A DNA stretch of 64,000 nucleotides from an uncultured Roseicyclus sp. (GCA_947494975.1 CANLXA010000003.1:372001-436000); one strand, 5' to 3'. Shown: positions 1 through 9,329, counted from the first letter of the stretch. The notes: generated by a model from the letters alone, not told the origin. Program-made: numbers and translations.

Positions 1-63
1 CGCGCCTCCGATGCCGGGGATCCCATCCGCACGGTACGCGGCGCAGGATATGCGTTAGGTTAA
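1..63 (+). CDS. Response regulator, OmpR/PhoB family, C-terminal end only
   Basis: The first 60 bases read in frame 1 as the end of a protein finishing IRTVRGAGYALG and a TAA stop. This is the characteristic end of the winged-helix DNA-binding domain of OmpR/PhoB response regulators, whose last strand usually reads R-T-V-R-G-x-G-Y. The receiver domain and the rest of the gene lie outside the window, so the signal sensed is unknown. The stop codon overlaps the end of the convergent amidohydrolase gene by nine bases. Confidence 0.8.
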   Translation, partial: RASDAGDPIRTVRGAGYALG

Positions 64-990
64 CGTCACCCCGTAAACTTCGGATGCAGAATGTAAAAAT
101 ATACTCTGGCTTGTGTCCTCCGGCAGCCATGCGGCGATGCTGGTCAGCGTATCGCCATAGGTCGTCGCCAGTTTTTCTACCGGATAATTGCTACCCCACA
201 TCACCCGATCCGGGCCGAACTGTTCCAGCAGAAACGCGACGCAGGATTTCGCCCAATCCGACCCGATCCATGCGGCGTCGTACATACCGAACCCGCTGAG
301 TTTGACGAAAGTCTCCGGGCGCCCGGCCATCCGCCGCACTGCATCGCGCCAGCGGATCACGCCGGGCGGCGATTGAATGTCATAGGGGCACAGGGCATGG
401 TCGATAATGACCTTGAGGGCAGGGGTCGCGGATAGCGCCTCAAGCGCTGTGTCGGCTTGCTCGGGATACATCTGCAAGTCAAACGTAAGCCCCTGATCCT
501 CCAAAACCTTAAGGCCGCCAACCCAAGCCGTGTCCGCAAGGTAATCTCTTGGCGCAAATGACAGATCCGGCCTGTTGTCCAGCCGCGCCACGATCTGGCG
601 GACACCGCAGAAATCTGGGCTCTCTGCGTGCCGTAGCAGGGTATCGCGCAGATCACCGGCGCTCAGGTCCGCGAGAGCAACGATTTTCACCGTGTGATCC
701 ATTCGGTCGGCCTCAGCCTGCACAAAGCGTGTTTCCGCCACCGGATCGCGCAAGGCACCGTCCGTCTGCACATGGACCGACGCAAGCGGCCGCAGCGGAG
801 CCTCGGCCAGAAACTCCTCCATCAGGTAATCGCGCTGGATCGGCGTCGGGTCTCCGAACGGTTTCGCCGCGCCAATGTCGCGCAGCCAGACATATCCGAT
901 CTCATCGCCTCGGCTCTCGGGCGCCCAAATGTGATGGTGCGCATCCAAATAACCAGAAGGGAGGAGGTCATTCAGGTCCATTTCCTTCAT
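55..990 (-). CDS. Amidohydrolase family 2 (metal-dependent TIM-barrel hydrolase)
   Basis: A 311-residue protein with the N-terminal metal-binding motif DAHHHIW near residue 18, typical of the amidohydrolase-2 family (TIM-barrel hydrolases or decarboxylases acting on lactones and dicarboxylic-type substrates). Further typical elements are a histidine in IIDHALCP near residue 200 and the late MWGSNYPVEKL segment, in the region where the family carries a metal- or substrate-binding residue before a proline. Its start lies 56 bases downstream of a ridA-like gene which overlaps prpE, so the three form one operon. The substrate cannot be read from the sequence; related enzymes include sugar lactonases and 2-pyrone-4,6-dicarboxylate lactonase-like proteins. 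An alternative ATG lies three codons downstream (981). Confidence 0.85.
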   Translation of the reverse strand: MKEMDLNDLLPSGYLDAHHHIWAPESRGDEIGYVWLRDIGAAKPFGDPTPIQRDYLMEEFLAEAPLRPLASVHVQTDGALRDPVAETRFVQAEADRMDHTVKIVALADLSAGDLRDTLLRHAESPDFCGVRQIVARLDNRPDLSFAPRDYLADTAWVGGLKVLEDQGLTFDLQMYPEQADTALEALSATPALKVIIDHALCPYDIQSPPGVIRWRDAVRRMAGRPETFVKLSGFGMYDAAWIGSDWAKSCVAFLLEQFGPDRVMWGSNYPVEKLATTYGDTLTSIAAWLPEDTSQSIFLHSASEVYGVTLT

Positions 991-1046
991 CCCATTTGGC
1001 CAGTAATCATGATTATGTTAAATATACAGATACCCAGACACGCCAA

Positions 1047-1388
1047 TCACTTAACGGCCGCTGTGACGATGATCTCGACCTTCAGCGCGTCTCGCGCGAG
1101 CTTGGCTTCGCCACAGGCGCGCGCCGGTGCGTGGCCCTCAGGTACCCAGGCATCCCAGACGGCATTCATCTCGGCGAAATCCGCCATATCGCTCAGCCAG
1201 ATGATCGCCTGCAACATATGCGCGCGATCCGATCCCGCCTCCTTGAGCAACGCATCGATACGAGACAGGCAATCGGCAGTCTGCTCGGCCACGTCCTCAC
1301 CGGACCCGACCTGCCCGTACAGATACGCCACACCATTGTGGATCACGATTTTTGACATCCGCGCAGATGGCTGATGCCGCTCGATCAT
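1047..1388 (-). CDS. RidA/YjgF family protein
   Basis: A 113-residue protein of the RidA (YjgF/YER057c/UK114) family. RidA enzymes hydrolyse reactive enamine/imine intermediates released by PLP enzymes; other members act in specific catabolic pathways. The start [15 protein letters not shown] and the segment [16 protein letters not shown] are typical, as is the end with [12 protein letters not shown]. It lacks the longer ending of archetypal RidA and resembles the short subgroup common in Rhodobacteraceae. Its ATG overlaps the prpE stop in an ATGA, so translation is probably coupled. Confidence 0.9.
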   Translation of the reverse strand: MIERHQPSARMSKIVIHNGVAYLYGQVGSGEDVAEQTADCLSRIDALLKEAGSDRAHMLQAIIWLSDMADFAEMNAVWDAWVPEGHAPARACGEAKLARDALKVEIIVTAAVK

Positions 1389-3289
1389 CCGATCAAACCC
1401 TTTGCGCCCAATGCCTCGGTGATCTCGTCAAGGATCGCCGGATCATCGATCGCCGCGGGCATCTTGTAGGCTTGGGCATCGGCGATCTTCTGCATCGTCC
1501 CACGCAGCACCTTGCCGGAGCGTGTCTTGGGCAGCCGTTTTACGGCCACGGCTGTCTTGAAGGCCGCCACGGCGCCGATGTCGTGGCGAACCAGCTTCAC
1601 CAACTCAGCCGCAATCGCATCCTCATCCTGCGTGACGCCGGATTTGAGCACAAAGAACCCCAGCGGCAGCTGGCCTTTGAGCTCATCGGCCTTGCCGATC
1701 ACGGCGCATTCGGCAACGGCAGCATGATGCGCCAGAACCTCTTCCATGGCGCCTGTGCTGAGCCGGTGGCCCGCCACGTTGATGATGTCATCGGTGCGCG
1801 CCATGATGTGGAGGTAGCCGTCATCATCCAGAATCCCGGCATCAGACGTCGCATAAAACCCGGGAAATTCATCGAGATACGAGGCGCGGAACCGATCTTC
1901 GGCATTCCAGAGCGTCGGCAGGCACGATGGCGGCAGCGGCAGCTTCACCACGATATTGCCGAGCGTTCCGTTCGGCACCGGATGGCCGCCATCGTCCAGC
2001 ACCTGCACGTCGTATCCCGGCATCGGCACGCCCGGGCTGCCGTGTTTCACCGGCAGTTTTTCGATCCCCATCGGGATCCCCGAAATCGCCCATCCGGTCT
2101 CGGTCTGCCACCAATGGTCGATGACCGGCACGCCCAGTTGCGCCTCGGCCCAGGCCAGCGTCGCCGGGTCCGAGCGTTCCCCCGCCAGGAAAAGCGTGCG
2201 CAGGCTCGAGAGGTTGTAATTCGCAAGCAAGGCGCCCTCCGGATCCTGCCCGCGGATGGCGCGGAAGGCCGTGGGTGCGGTGAAAAGGACACTGACATCA
2301 TGCTCGGAGATCACGCGCCAGAAGGCACCGGCATCGGGTGTGCCGATGGGCTTCCCTTCATAAACGACGGTCGTGCAGCCATGCAGAAGCGGCGCGTAGC
2401 AGATATAGGAATGCCCCACGACCCAACCGACATCGGACGCGGCCCAGAACACCTCGCCGGGCTTCACGCCATAGAGGTTTTCCATCGTCCAGGCCAACGC
2501 CACCATATGGCCGCCCGTATCCCGGACCACGCCCTTGGGCTGGCCGGTCGTACCAGAGGTATAAAGGATATAGGCCGGGTCCGTCGCCGCGACCTCCACA
2601 CAATCGGCGCGCCGCCCATTGGCCCGCGCATCGGCCATGGCATCGGCCCAGTTCACGTCTCGGCCATCGGTCAGGCTGCACGGCTGAACATCCCGTTGAA
2701 GAACGATACATGTGTCAGGTTTTACTGATGCAATATCAATGGCTTCCGACAACAAGCTCATGTAATCGATCACCCGCCCGGGCTCTATCCCGCACGATGC
2801 GGTGATCACGGCCTTCGCGCCGGCATCGTCGATCCGCGTGGCCAGTTCCGGCGCGGCGAACCCGCCGAACACCACGGAATGCACCGCGCCAATGCGCGCG
2901 CAGGCCAGCATGGCGATGACGGCCTCGGCCACCATCGGCATGTAGATGATAACGCGGTCCCCCTGCCCCACGCCGCGGTCCTGAAGCACCGCACCAAGCG
3001 TCGCGACCTCATCGAGCAATTCCGCATAGGTGATCGTGCGCTTGGTATCCGTCACCGGGCTGTCGTAGATGATCGCTGCCCTGTCGCCGTGTCCGGCCTC
3101 AACATGGCGATCCACCGCGTTCCAGCAGGTGTTGCAGGTGCCGCCTTCGAACCAGCGGCCATAGACCCCGGCCTCGGGGTTGAACGTGGTTGCGGGCGGT
3201 GTGATCCAATCCACCAGGCCCGTCGCATGCGCCTCCCAAAACCCGGTCGGATCCTCCGCCCAGGCGGCATAGGTGTCTCTGTAGCTCAT
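1385..3289 (-). CDS. prpE: Propionyl-CoA synthetase PrpE (acyl-CoA ligase)
   Basis: A 634-residue AMP-forming ligase that activates propionate (or acetate) to the CoA thioester. The order of domains is the acetyl-CoA-synthetase-like N-terminus ([12 protein letters not shown]), the P-loop [18 protein letters not shown] near residue 240, the adenylate-binding [10 protein letters not shown] near residue 395, and the C-terminal lysine motif [12 protein letters not shown], whose lysine is the usual adenylation and acylation-control residue. Length and the DTGGH segment after the P-loop favour PrpE over Acs. No prpBCD (methylcitrate cycle) genes are in view. A GGGA Shine-Dalgarno element precedes the ATG. 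Confidence 0.9.
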   Translation of the reverse strand: MSYRDTYAAWAEDPTGFWEAHATGLVDWITPPATTFNPEAGVYGRWFEGGTCNTCWNAVDRHVEAGHGDRAAIIYDSPVTDTKRTITYAELLDEVATLGAVLQDRGVGQGDRVIIYMPMVAEAVIAMLACARIGAVHSVVFGGFAAPELATRIDDAGAKAVITASCGIEPGRVIDYMSLLSEAIDIASVKPDTCIVLQRDVQPCSLTDGRDVNWADAMADARANGRRADCVEVAATDPAYILYTSGTTGQPKGVVRDTGGHMVALAWTMENLYGVKPGEVFWAASDVGWVVGHSYICYAPLLHGCTTVVYEGKPIGTPDAGAFWRVISEHDVSVLFTAPTAFRAIRGQDPEGALLANYNLSSLRTLFLAGERSDPATLAWAEAQLGVPVIDHWWQTETGWAISGIPMGIEKLPVKHGSPGVPMPGYDVQVLDDGGHPVPNGTLGNIVVKLPLPPSCLPTLWNAEDRFRASYLDEFPGFYATSDAGILDDDGYLHIMARTDDIINVAGHRLSTGAMEEVLAHHAAVAECAVIGKADELKGQLPLGFFVLKSGVTQDEDAIAAELVKLVRHDIGAVAAFKTAVAVKRLPKTRSGKVLRGTMQKIADAQAYKMPAAIDDPAILDEITEALGAKGLIG

Positions 3290-3423
3290 GTCTGTCCCAA
3301 ATCTTCTGGCCGGCAGTCGCGCCCCTGCCGGCTGTCTCCTCTTCCATCAGGTTGCGGCGCGCTCCGTGCGCGGTCAATGTGCGTTAACGCTATCTGCGAC
3401 GATTGGGATGGAGGAGCGCCACG

Positions 3424-3822
3424 ATGAATCTGACGACAAGTGCCGCGCAAATGGTGGCAGATGCCCGCGCGCGGATCGAGGAAGTCGAGACAGCCGACCT
3501 GATCGCGCAGCTCGATGATCCCGATCTGGTGGTCGTGGATATCCGCGACATCCGGGAACGGCAAAAAGGGTTTATTCCGGGCTCGGTCCATGCCCCACGC
3601 GGCATGATCGAATTCTGGGTCGACCCGCAGAGCCCCTATCACAAGGAGGTTTTCTCGCAGCCCGGCAAGCGCTACGTCTTCCACTGCGCGTCCGGCTGGC
3701 GCTCGGCGCTGACGGTGGCCACGCTGCAGGATATGGGCTTTCCCGCCGCCCATCTGCGCGAGGGGTTTTCGACATGGGCCGATCACGGTGGCGCGGTCGA
3801 AATGCCGAAGCCGAAAGACTAG
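3424..3822 (+). CDS. Rhodanese-like domain protein
   Basis: A 132-residue single-domain rhodanese. The catalytic loop HCASGWRSA carries the sulfur-accepting cysteine near residue 89, and the domain opens with DLVVVDIRDIRE. Such proteins transfer sulfane sulfur or detoxify sulfur species in the cytoplasm; no signal peptide is visible. The ATG at 3424 was chosen because GGAGG lies about 10 bases upstream; an in-frame ATG 21 bases earlier has no ribosome-binding site. The gene diverges from prpE across about 130 bases that contain a GCGTTAACGC palindrome at 3381-3390. Confidence 0.88.
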   Translation: MNLTTSAAQMVADARARIEEVETADLIAQLDDPDLVVVDIRDIRERQKGFIPGSVHAPRGMIEFWVDPQSPYHKEVFSQPGKRYVFHCASGWRSALTVATLQDMGFPAAHLREGFSTWADHGGAVEMPKPKD

Positions 3823-3890
3823 GCTTTTTCTACGACTCGACGCCGCTACACCCTTGAATATAAAGTGTCTCCAAAGGGATACCGACAACA

Positions 3891-4331
3891 ATGCAGCTTC
3901 TCGTGCTCAATGGCCCGAACCTCAATCTTCTGGGGGAGCGGGAACCGACCATTTATGGCTCTGCCTCGCTGGCGGATATCGAGGCCGCGTGCCGCGCGCT
4001 GGCCGATGAACTCGGGACGGATCTGCGCTTTGAGCAATCCAACCACGAAGGCGGCCTGGTCGATGCGCTTCACGCGGCGCGCTCGGACACCGACGGAGTG
4101 GTGCTGAATGCCGGCGCCTATACCCACACCTCCATCGCCCTGCGCGATGCGATCGCCGCCACCGCCCTGCCCACCGTCGAGCTGCACCTGTCCAACACCC
4201 ATGCCCGCGAGGCCTTTCGCCACGGATCGATGATCGCGGCGGTCTGCATCGGCGTCATTCAGGGCTTCGGCGCGGCCGGTTACCCATTGGCGCTCCGCGC
4301 GCTCCATACTCATTTGCAAAACAATCCATAA
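3891..4331 (+). CDS. aroQ: Type II 3-dehydroquinate dehydratase
   Basis: A 146-residue enzyme converting 3-dehydroquinate to 3-dehydroshikimate in the shikimate pathway. The start [21 protein letters not shown] contains the conserved N-terminal segment with the flexible-lid arginine and the catalytic tyrosine. The central [16 protein letters not shown] and VELHLSN segments provide the substrate-anchoring asparagine, the catalytic histidine region and the HLSN motif. The length is normal for the dodecameric type II enzyme. AAGGGA precedes the ATG. A luxR-type gene follows 20 bases downstream on the same strand, so the two may be co-transcribed. Confidence 0.96.
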   Translation: MQLLVLNGPNLNLLGEREPTIYGSASLADIEAACRALADELGTDLRFEQSNHEGGLVDALHAARSDTDGVVLNAGAYTHTSIALRDAIAATALPTVELHLSNTHAREAFRHGSMIAAVCIGVIQGFGAAGYPLALRALHTHLQNNP

Positions 4332-4351
4332 AGATCGGCGAGGATCCCCTT

Positions 4352-5155
4352 ATGAAACGCCTGCGTCCCTATCTCCAATTAACCACGGTGGAGGAGCTTT
4401 GGGCCCACCACACCCAGGTTCTGGCAAGCTATGGCTTTGACCGCGTCTTCTACGGCTTCAACGCGTTCCGGGGTGCGGGCCTCTACGACAACCCCGAAGA
4501 TGCGCTGCTGCTCACCAACATGCCCACCGATTATATCGAGGCCTATGTCGATGGCGGGATGTTCCGCAACGGCGTCATGATGCGGTGGGCCATCTCCAAT
4601 ACCGGCGCGGCCTCGTGGCGGGATGTCTACATGGCCATGGCCAACGAAGATCCGTCGCAGGGTGAGCTGGCGATGCGCGCACTGAACGAAAAGCACGGCA
4701 TCACGGCGGGCTACACGATCAGCTTTCCCATGGCGATCAAGAACGCCAATGCCGGCATCGGCATGGCCGTCAAGAAAGGCATGGGCCAGGATGAGGCCGA
4801 CGCGATCTGGGCCGAACATGGGCAGGATATCGAAACCATCTGCCATGTGGCGCATCTGTGCATTCTTCAGTTGCCCGCCACCGGTCAGCGCAAGCTGCTG
4901 ACGCCGCGCCAATCGGAGGTGCTGGAGCTTGTGGCCGATGGAAAGACCATGGCCGATATCGCGCTCCTGCTGGAACGCAACGTGGCCACGGTCGAGAAAC
5001 ACCTGCGCGGCGCGCGTGATGCGCTGGGGGTGGAAACTACGGCCCAGGCGGTGCGCAAGGCCTCGATCCTCAACCAGATCTTCCGCCTTGATGAACGGGA
5101 AGACCGCACCGAACGCCTGCCGCAGATGGCCGGATCGGTCGCCGACCGCCGCTGA
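4352..5155 (+). CDS. LuxR-family regulator with altered autoinducer-binding domain
   Basis: A 267-residue protein with an N-terminal autoinducer-binding-type domain (about 15-165) and a C-terminal LuxR helix-turn-helix (LTPRQSEVLELVADGKTMAD, then VATVEKHLRGARDALGV). In acyl-homoserine-lactone receptors the ligand pocket has invariant Trp, Tyr and Asp-Pro positions. Here the Trp position is Tyr61, Tyr65 is kept, and the Asp-Pro position reads Gly74-Val75 after Asn73; a Trp in AASWRD matches another pocket tryptophan. No luxI-type synthase is in the window, so this is a solo regulator that probably binds another ligand or none. AGGA precedes the ATG by seven bases. A candidate structured RNA follows immediately downstream. 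Confidence 0.87.
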   Translation: MKRLRPYLQLTTVEELWAHHTQVLASYGFDRVFYGFNAFRGAGLYDNPEDALLLTNMPTDYIEAYVDGGMFRNGVMMRWAISNTGAASWRDVYMAMANEDPSQGELAMRALNEKHGITAGYTISFPMAIKNANAGIGMAVKKGMGQDEADAIWAEHGQDIETICHVAHLCILQLPATGQRKLLTPRQSEVLELVADGKTMADIALLLERNVATVEKHLRGARDALGVETTAQAVRKASILNQIFRLDEREDRTERLPQMAGSVADRR

Positions 5156-5222
5156 ACCGGCTGCCCGGACGTTAAGCGAATCGAAACCTTGGGGTAAGGA
5201 TTCCCGCAGCTATCCCAAACAC

Positions 5223-5538
5223 TCCGAATGCCGCATATTGGCCATGTTCCGTGAGTGATGGCAATTACAGCCAGGAACGCCGGGTTCCGGAGCGGTATAG
5301 TCCCGCCTCCGGGCCCACCTTGAAGGCAGCAATGCCGGAAAGGGCCTGAAGCGGGCAGTTCGCATTTTCAGAACTGCATCATACGCTTCGGGGAAACGGT
5401 GGGGGCGCGATCTTGTCCATCTGCTCCTCCTTGTGCGGCGCGCGTCCCTCGCGCCATACGGCCGGTGCGTCTTGTCCCTTGTCCCTGCACCGGACCTAGT
5501 AAATGCGGCGCTGCCTTGTCCCTGGCAGCGCCGTTTTT
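5223..5538 (+). ncRNA. Candidate structured small RNA with seven or more hairpins
   Basis: This stretch between luxR and the VPLPA-CTERM gene has no credible ORF but contains a series of perfect inverted repeats: 5246-5250/5274-5278 enclosing 5259-5262/5270-5273; 5287-5292/5307-5312; 5325-5328/5333-5336 closed by a GCAA tetraloop; 5348-5353/5384-5389 enclosing 5355-5361/5371-5377; 5437-5442/5450-5455; 5462-5468/5487-5493; and the terminator 5507-5515/5524-5532. TTGTCC occurs four times (5413, 5472, 5479, 5516), mostly in loops or linkers, and an anti-Shine-Dalgarno-like CTCCTCCTT sits at 5424-5432. A possible promoter is TTGGGG (5189) with TATCCC (5211), spacer 16. The 5' end is a guess. It may be one RNA or two; it does not match 6S, tmRNA, SRP or RNase P RNA as I know them. 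Confidence 0.55.
5507..5538 (+). terminator. Rho-independent terminator of the candidate RNA
   Basis: A perfect nine-base stem GGCGCTGCC/GGCAGCGCC (5507-5515 and 5524-5532) with an eight-base loop is followed by five T residues after one G. It lies more than 350 bases beyond the luxR stop and 265 bases before the next gene, so it most likely ends the intergenic transcript. Confidence 0.85.
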
Positions 5539-5802
5539 CGTTTGAGCGCAACCAAGTCTGAGAAGCTTTCGTTCAGTTTGCCCAAATTTTCAGCAGCGAC
5601 AGGGACGCGCAGAAACAAAAGCCCTTGGGGCGCAGTTTTGTATTTCTATTGCAAACAACACGCGTCCGGCGCGCGCCCTCTTTGATATTAGTTGAGGTGA
5701 AAGCTCCCGTTTATGTTACCGTTTGGTGTGATTTGCGGCGACGACGGTTTTCGGTAGGTGCCCGAGCACGCGAACATTGGACTATTTCAGGGATGAGTAA
5801 TC
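5539..5802. other. Intergenic leader region of lower G+C
   Basis: Between the terminator and the VPLPA-CTERM gene there is about 260 bases with no credible gene. It is visibly richer in A+T than its surroundings and probably holds the promoter of the downstream gene. No convincing operator or promoter pair could be fixed by eye. Confidence 0.4.
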
Positions 5803-6333
5803 ATGAGACTTTCTTATATTCTGCTTGCCGCAGCGCTCAGCGTTTTGCCTGTGGTGGCCAACGCGTCGCTTGTCGTCACGATCGAACGTATTTCAGATAC
5901 GGTCGGAGTGTTCCGCGGCACTGGTACGATCGACGGTCCATACAGCGACGGTTGGCAAGGCTTCACGCACCTGTACTTCAGCGGCGCTGACGTCACCACG
6001 ATAGGCGGCGACGGCAATGACCCGTTCACAGGCGATTGGACGCTTGATGGCGGGACGATGTCCCGGTTCGTGAACACCCCAATTGGGACCAATGCGTTTC
6101 AGATGTTCTTTAATGGCGACGCAGCGGTCGGCTCCGGTTTCACCGGATCGCTTGCAGTGACGCTGGATGCTGAAACATGGTCGTCGGTCGGGACCAGCGG
6201 GACACTGGATTATGGTCTGGGTTCGTGGTCAATCATCGCTCCGGTCCCGTTGCCGGCGAGTTTCCCGCTGCTGGCCGTCGCCCTCGGTGGTCTTTACGGT
6301 TTGCATCGTCGCCGGAACCGCGCGGGCGCCTGA
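5803..6333 (+). CDS. VPLPA-CTERM sorting domain protein (secreted, unknown function)
   Basis: A 176-residue exported protein: signal peptide of about 21 residues (LLAAALSVLPVVANA), a Gly/Thr/Asp-rich body without a recognisable enzyme domain, and a C-terminal tripartite tail with APVPLPASFPLLAVALGG, a hydrophobic helix and then RRRNR. That tail is the VPLPA-CTERM signal, a PEP-CTERM-like tag of Rhodobacterales proteins thought to be processed by a dedicated exosortase and linked to surface or exopolysaccharide material. No exosortase is in the window. AGGGATGAG precedes the ATG. Codon use is less G+C-biased than in the flanking housekeeping genes. Confidence 0.85.
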   Translation: MRLSYILLAAALSVLPVVANASLVVTIERISDTVGVFRGTGTIDGPYSDGWQGFTHLYFSGADVTTIGGDGNDPFTGDWTLDGGTMSRFVNTPIGTNAFQMFFNGDAAVGSGFTGSLAVTLDAETWSSVGTSGTLDYGLGSWSIIAPVPLPASFPLLAVALGGLYGLHRRRNRAGA

Positions 6334-6361
6334 CACAAGCAAACATCACACCGCCAGTAAA

Positions 6362-6398
6362 AAGGGCAGAGGATCGTTCCTCTGCCCTTCTATTTTTT
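6362..6398. terminator. Bidirectional terminator between VPLPA-CTERM gene and tsf
   Basis: A perfect 12-base stem (6362-6373 with 6378-6389) closes a four-base loop TCGT. On the plus strand it is followed by CTATTTTTT, and on the minus strand by TTTTT, so it can end both convergent transcripts. Confidence 0.92.
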
Positions 6399-6412
6399 GT
6401 GATGTCCGGGGC

Positions 6413-7288
6413 TTAGCCCTGCGCGGCCTTTGCGACCTCGGCGGCGAAGTCTTCCTTCACCACTTCGATGCCTTCGCCCACTTCCAGCCGGACAAACCCG
6501 GTGATCGTGGCACCGACTTCCTTGGCGGCGGCGGCCACCGTCAGGTCGGGGTTCACGACAAACGCCTGATTGACCAGCGTGATCTCGGCCAGATACTTCT
6601 TCATCCGCCCCACGATCATCTTTTCGATGACCTGCTCTGGCTTGCCGGATTCGCGGGCAATATCGATCTGAACCTGGCGCTCTTTTTCGACCATGTCCTG
6701 ATCCACGGCGGCCTCGTCCAGCGCGGCGGGGTTGGCGGCGGCCACATGCATGGCGACCTGCTTGGCAAACGCCTCGTCGCCACCATTCATGGCAACCAGA
6801 ACACCAATCTTGCCCATGCCCTCGGCGGCGGCGTTGTGTACGTAAGACACAACCGTTTCACCCGAGAGCTTGGCCATCCGGCGCACGCCCATATTCTCCC
6901 CGATCGTGGCGATCTTGGCGGTCACGGTCTCGGCGACACTCTTGCCCCCCATATCCGCGGCCAGCAAAGCATCGAGGTCGTCCACGCCGACGGCGGCATT
7001 GGCGATGCCCGCCACCATCTCCTGGAACTCGGCGTTCTTGCCAACGAAGTCGGTCTCGGAATTCACCTCGACGGCCACGCCCGTGCCGCCGGATACGGCC
7101 ACAGCCACAAGGCCCTCAGCCGCCGTGCGGCCGGATTTCTTGGCGGCCTTGGCCAGGCCCTTGGTGCGCAGCCAGTCAACGGCGGCTTCCATGTCGCCAT
7201 CGGTTTCGGTCAGCGCCTTCTTGGCGTCCATCATGCCTGCGCCGGTCGAATCGCGCAGCTCTTTCACCATGCTTGCGGTGATTGCCAT
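6413..7288 (-). CDS. tsf: Translation elongation factor Ts
   Basis: A 291-residue EF-Ts, the nucleotide exchange factor of EF-Tu. The N-terminal UBA-like module reads [20 protein letters not shown], followed by the hallmark [12 protein letters not shown] near residue 77 and the core with coiled-coil. The start at 7288 is fixed by AGGAGAAGAGAC just upstream; the open frame continues into the end of rpsB but that extension has no family similarity. It lies 76 bases downstream of rpsB, the usual rpsB-tsf order, and ends at a strong terminator. Confidence 0.97.
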   Translation of the reverse strand: MAITASMVKELRDSTGAGMMDAKKALTETDGDMEAAVDWLRTKGLAKAAKKSGRTAAEGLVAVAVSGGTGVAVEVNSETDFVGKNAEFQEMVAGIANAAVGVDDLDALLAADMGGKSVAETVTAKIATIGENMGVRRMAKLSGETVVSYVHNAAAEGMGKIGVLVAMNGGDEAFAKQVAMHVAAANPAALDEAAVDQDMVEKERQVQIDIARESGKPEQVIEKMIVGRMKKYLAEITLVNQAFVVNPDLTVAAAAKEVGATITGFVRLEVGEGIEVVKEDFAAEVAKAAQG

Positions 7289-7364
7289 GTCTCTTCTCCT
7301 GAACTGGGAAAGGTCGGGCCGGGTGCATCCCCCGGCCCGCATGTCAGTGGGTCGGCAAAGGCGA

Positions 7365-8219
7365 TCAGGCCTCGGCCGGCTTCTCTTCTGCTGCGGCCTC
7401 TTCGGCGGCGGGGGCCTCAGCGGCAGGCGCCTCGGCTGCGGCATCTGCGGCGGGCGCGGCCTCTTCAGCGATGGCTTCCTCCACGGTGCCTTCCTCGAGG
7501 GAGCCCAGATCCACACCGGCGGTCTCCAGCTGGGTGGACATGCCGTCAAGCGCCGCGCGGCTCACCAGGTCGCAGTAGAGCGCAATCGCACGCGCCGCGT
7601 CGTCGTTGCCGGGGATGATGTAATCCACACCATCGGGCGAGCAGTTGGTGTCGACCACGGCCACAACCGGGATCCCCAGCTTCTTGGCTTCGGCAATCGC
7701 CAGGTCTTCCTTGTTGACGTCGATCACGAAGATCAGGTCCGGAAGGCCGCCCATATCGCGGATGCCGCCAAGCGACGCCTGCAATTTGGTCTGGTCGCGC
7801 TCCATGCCGAGGCGCTCTTTCTTGGTGAGGCCTTCAAGCGACCCATCCGCCGTCTTCTCGTCAATCTCTTTCAGCCGGGAGATGGAGTTGGACACGGTTT
7901 TCCAGTTGGTGAGCGTGCCGCCCAACCAACGGTGGTTCATGTAATATTGCGCGCAGCGCTCGGCGGCGTCTGCAATCGGCTTTTGCGCCTGACGCTTGGT
8001 GCCCACGAACAGGATCCGGCCGCCTTTGGCGACGGTTTCGCGCACAACCTGGAGCGCCTGTTCCAGCATCGGGTGCGTCTGCGTCAGATCGAGGATGTGA
8101 ATGCCATTGCGGTCGCCGTAGATGAACTCGCCCATGCGGGGGTTCCAGCGTTGCGTCTGGTGGCCAAAGTGAACGCCAGCTTCAAGAAGCTGACGCATGG
8201 AGAATTCGGGAAGCGCCAT
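7365..8219 (-). CDS. rpsB: 30S ribosomal protein S2
   Basis: A 284-residue S2 protein with the typical start [20 protein letters not shown] and the conserved segments [17 protein letters not shown] and [19 protein letters not shown]. Its C-terminus is extended by an Ala/Glu/Pro-rich tail of about 40 residues, usual in alphaproteobacterial S2. AAGGAATATGGC precedes the ATG at 8219. First gene of the rpsB-tsf pair; a hairpin in its leader is listed separately. Confidence 0.97.
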   Translation of the reverse strand: MALPEFSMRQLLEAGVHFGHQTQRWNPRMGEFIYGDRNGIHILDLTQTHPMLEQALQVVRETVAKGGRILFVGTKRQAQKPIADAAERCAQYYMNHRWLGGTLTNWKTVSNSISRLKEIDEKTADGSLEGLTKKERLGMERDQTKLQASLGGIRDMGGLPDLIFVIDVNKEDLAIAEAKKLGIPVVAVVDTNCSPDGVDYIIPGNDDAARAIALYCDLVSRAALDGMSTQLETAGVDLGSLEEGTVEEAIAEEAAPAADAAAEAPAAEAPAAEEAAAEEKPAEA

Positions 8220-8288
8220 GCCATATTCCTTTCCGGTTTGCGCGTAGGGCGAAGGATCAGAAGCGGATGCTTCAACCGGTGGACCGAC

Positions 8289-8306
8289 CCGGGGAATTTG
8301 CCCCGG
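8289..8306 (-). promoter_or_regulatory. Stem-loop in the rpsB leader
   Basis: A perfect six-base inverted repeat CCGGGG/CCCCGG with a six-base loop lies about 70 bases upstream of the rpsB start. S2 often represses its own operon by binding its leader mRNA, so this hairpin is a candidate for part of such a site; that role is inferred. Confidence 0.35.
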
Positions 8307-8438
8307 AAGCCCGCCTTCGCCTGAGAAGTGAGCGCCGGATAGGGGAAGTCCGTCCGCGATGCAACCCCCGATCCACGCGATCCCATCGGCGTTGCGGTCG
8401 ATATGGACGCCCCCGCCCCGGCCCGCTACACCGCGCCC

Positions 8439-9329
8439 ATGAGCAGCCAACCCAACATCCTGTGTATCGGCGCCGTCTTGTGGGACATCATCGGGCGTTG
8501 TGACGATCCGATGGTTCTGGGCAATGACAAGCCCGGCCAGATCACACGCATCCCCGGCGGGGTGGCACTGAACATCGCCATGACGCTGCGCCGCTTCGGT
8601 TTGGCCCCTGCCCTGCTATCTGTGGTGGGCGACGATGGCGACGGGGTGGAACTGAAGGCCGCCTGCACGGATATGGGGCTCGATGTCTCATCCATGCTGG
8701 TGGATCCCAGCCTGCCGACGGATCGCTACATGGCCATCGAGGCTCAGGGCGCGCTGATCGCTGCCATCGCCCATGCCCATTCACTGGAAAAGACCGGATC
8801 GCGCATCCTGGCCCCCCTCGCCGATGGTACGCTGGGGTCCATCGCCGCACCTTGGGCCGGCCCGGTCGCGGTGGACGGCAACCTCACCGAAGCGTTGCTC
8901 TCCGAAATCGCCGAAAGCCCGCTGTTTTCCGCGGCGGATCTCCGCATCGCCCCCGCCTCGCCGGGCAAGGCCAGGCGACTGCGCCCGCTTCTGGCCCATC
9001 CCAACGCCACGCTCTACGTCAACCGCGAAGAGGCGGGGCTTTTGACCGATACCCATCCTGCCAACGCCGCCGCCGCGGCCCGGGCCCTGCTCAACGCGGG
9101 GGCACACCGCGTGCTGGTGACCGAAGGCGCGCAGATGGCCGTCGATGCCAGCCCCGAGCGCACGATCAGCGCCACGCCCCCTCCGGTCGAGGCCCGCCGC
9201 ATCACCGGCGCGGGCGATACTTTCATGGCGGCCCATATCGCGGCCGAGGTCTCGGGCGACGACGCCGAAACCGCCCTGGCCCGCGCCGTCAACGCCGCCG
9301 CCGATTACGTGTCTGGAGATAATGGATGA
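8439..9329 (+). CDS. psuK: PfkB-family kinase, probable pseudouridine kinase
   Basis: A 296-residue ribokinase/PfkB-type sugar kinase. It opens with [14 protein letters not shown], has the PfkB glycine motif [16 protein letters not shown], and ends with the anion-hole and catalytic-base motif [12 protein letters not shown]. Adjacent psuG, with a 4-base ATGA overlap, points to phosphorylation of pseudouridine to pseudouridine 5'-phosphate, which PsuG then cleaves. The ATG at 8439 was chosen over one 36 bases upstream because the family begins here. The specificity call rests on the neighbour. Confidence 0.85.
   Translation: MSSQPNILCIGAVLWDIIGRCDDPMVLGNDKPGQITRIPGGVALNIAMTLRRFGLAPALLSVVGDDGDGVELKAACTDMGLDVSSMLVDPSLPTDRYMAIEAQGALIAAIAHAHSLEKTGSRILAPLADGTLGSIAAPWAGPVAVDGNLTEALLSEIAESPLFSAADLRIAPASPGKARRLRPLLAHPNATLYVNREEAGLLTDTHPANAAAAARALLNAGAHRVLVTEGAQMAVDASPERTISATPPPVEARRITGAGDTFMAAHIAAEVSGDDAETALARAVNAAADYVSGDNG

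Noticed and set aside
5223-5538. 6S RNA, tmRNA, SRP RNA or RNase P RNA at this locus
   Set aside because: The ends do not pair as in 6S, there is no tRNA-like acceptor or tag frame as in tmRNA, the conserved SRP apical loop is missing, and the RNase P core GAGGAAAGTC is absent.
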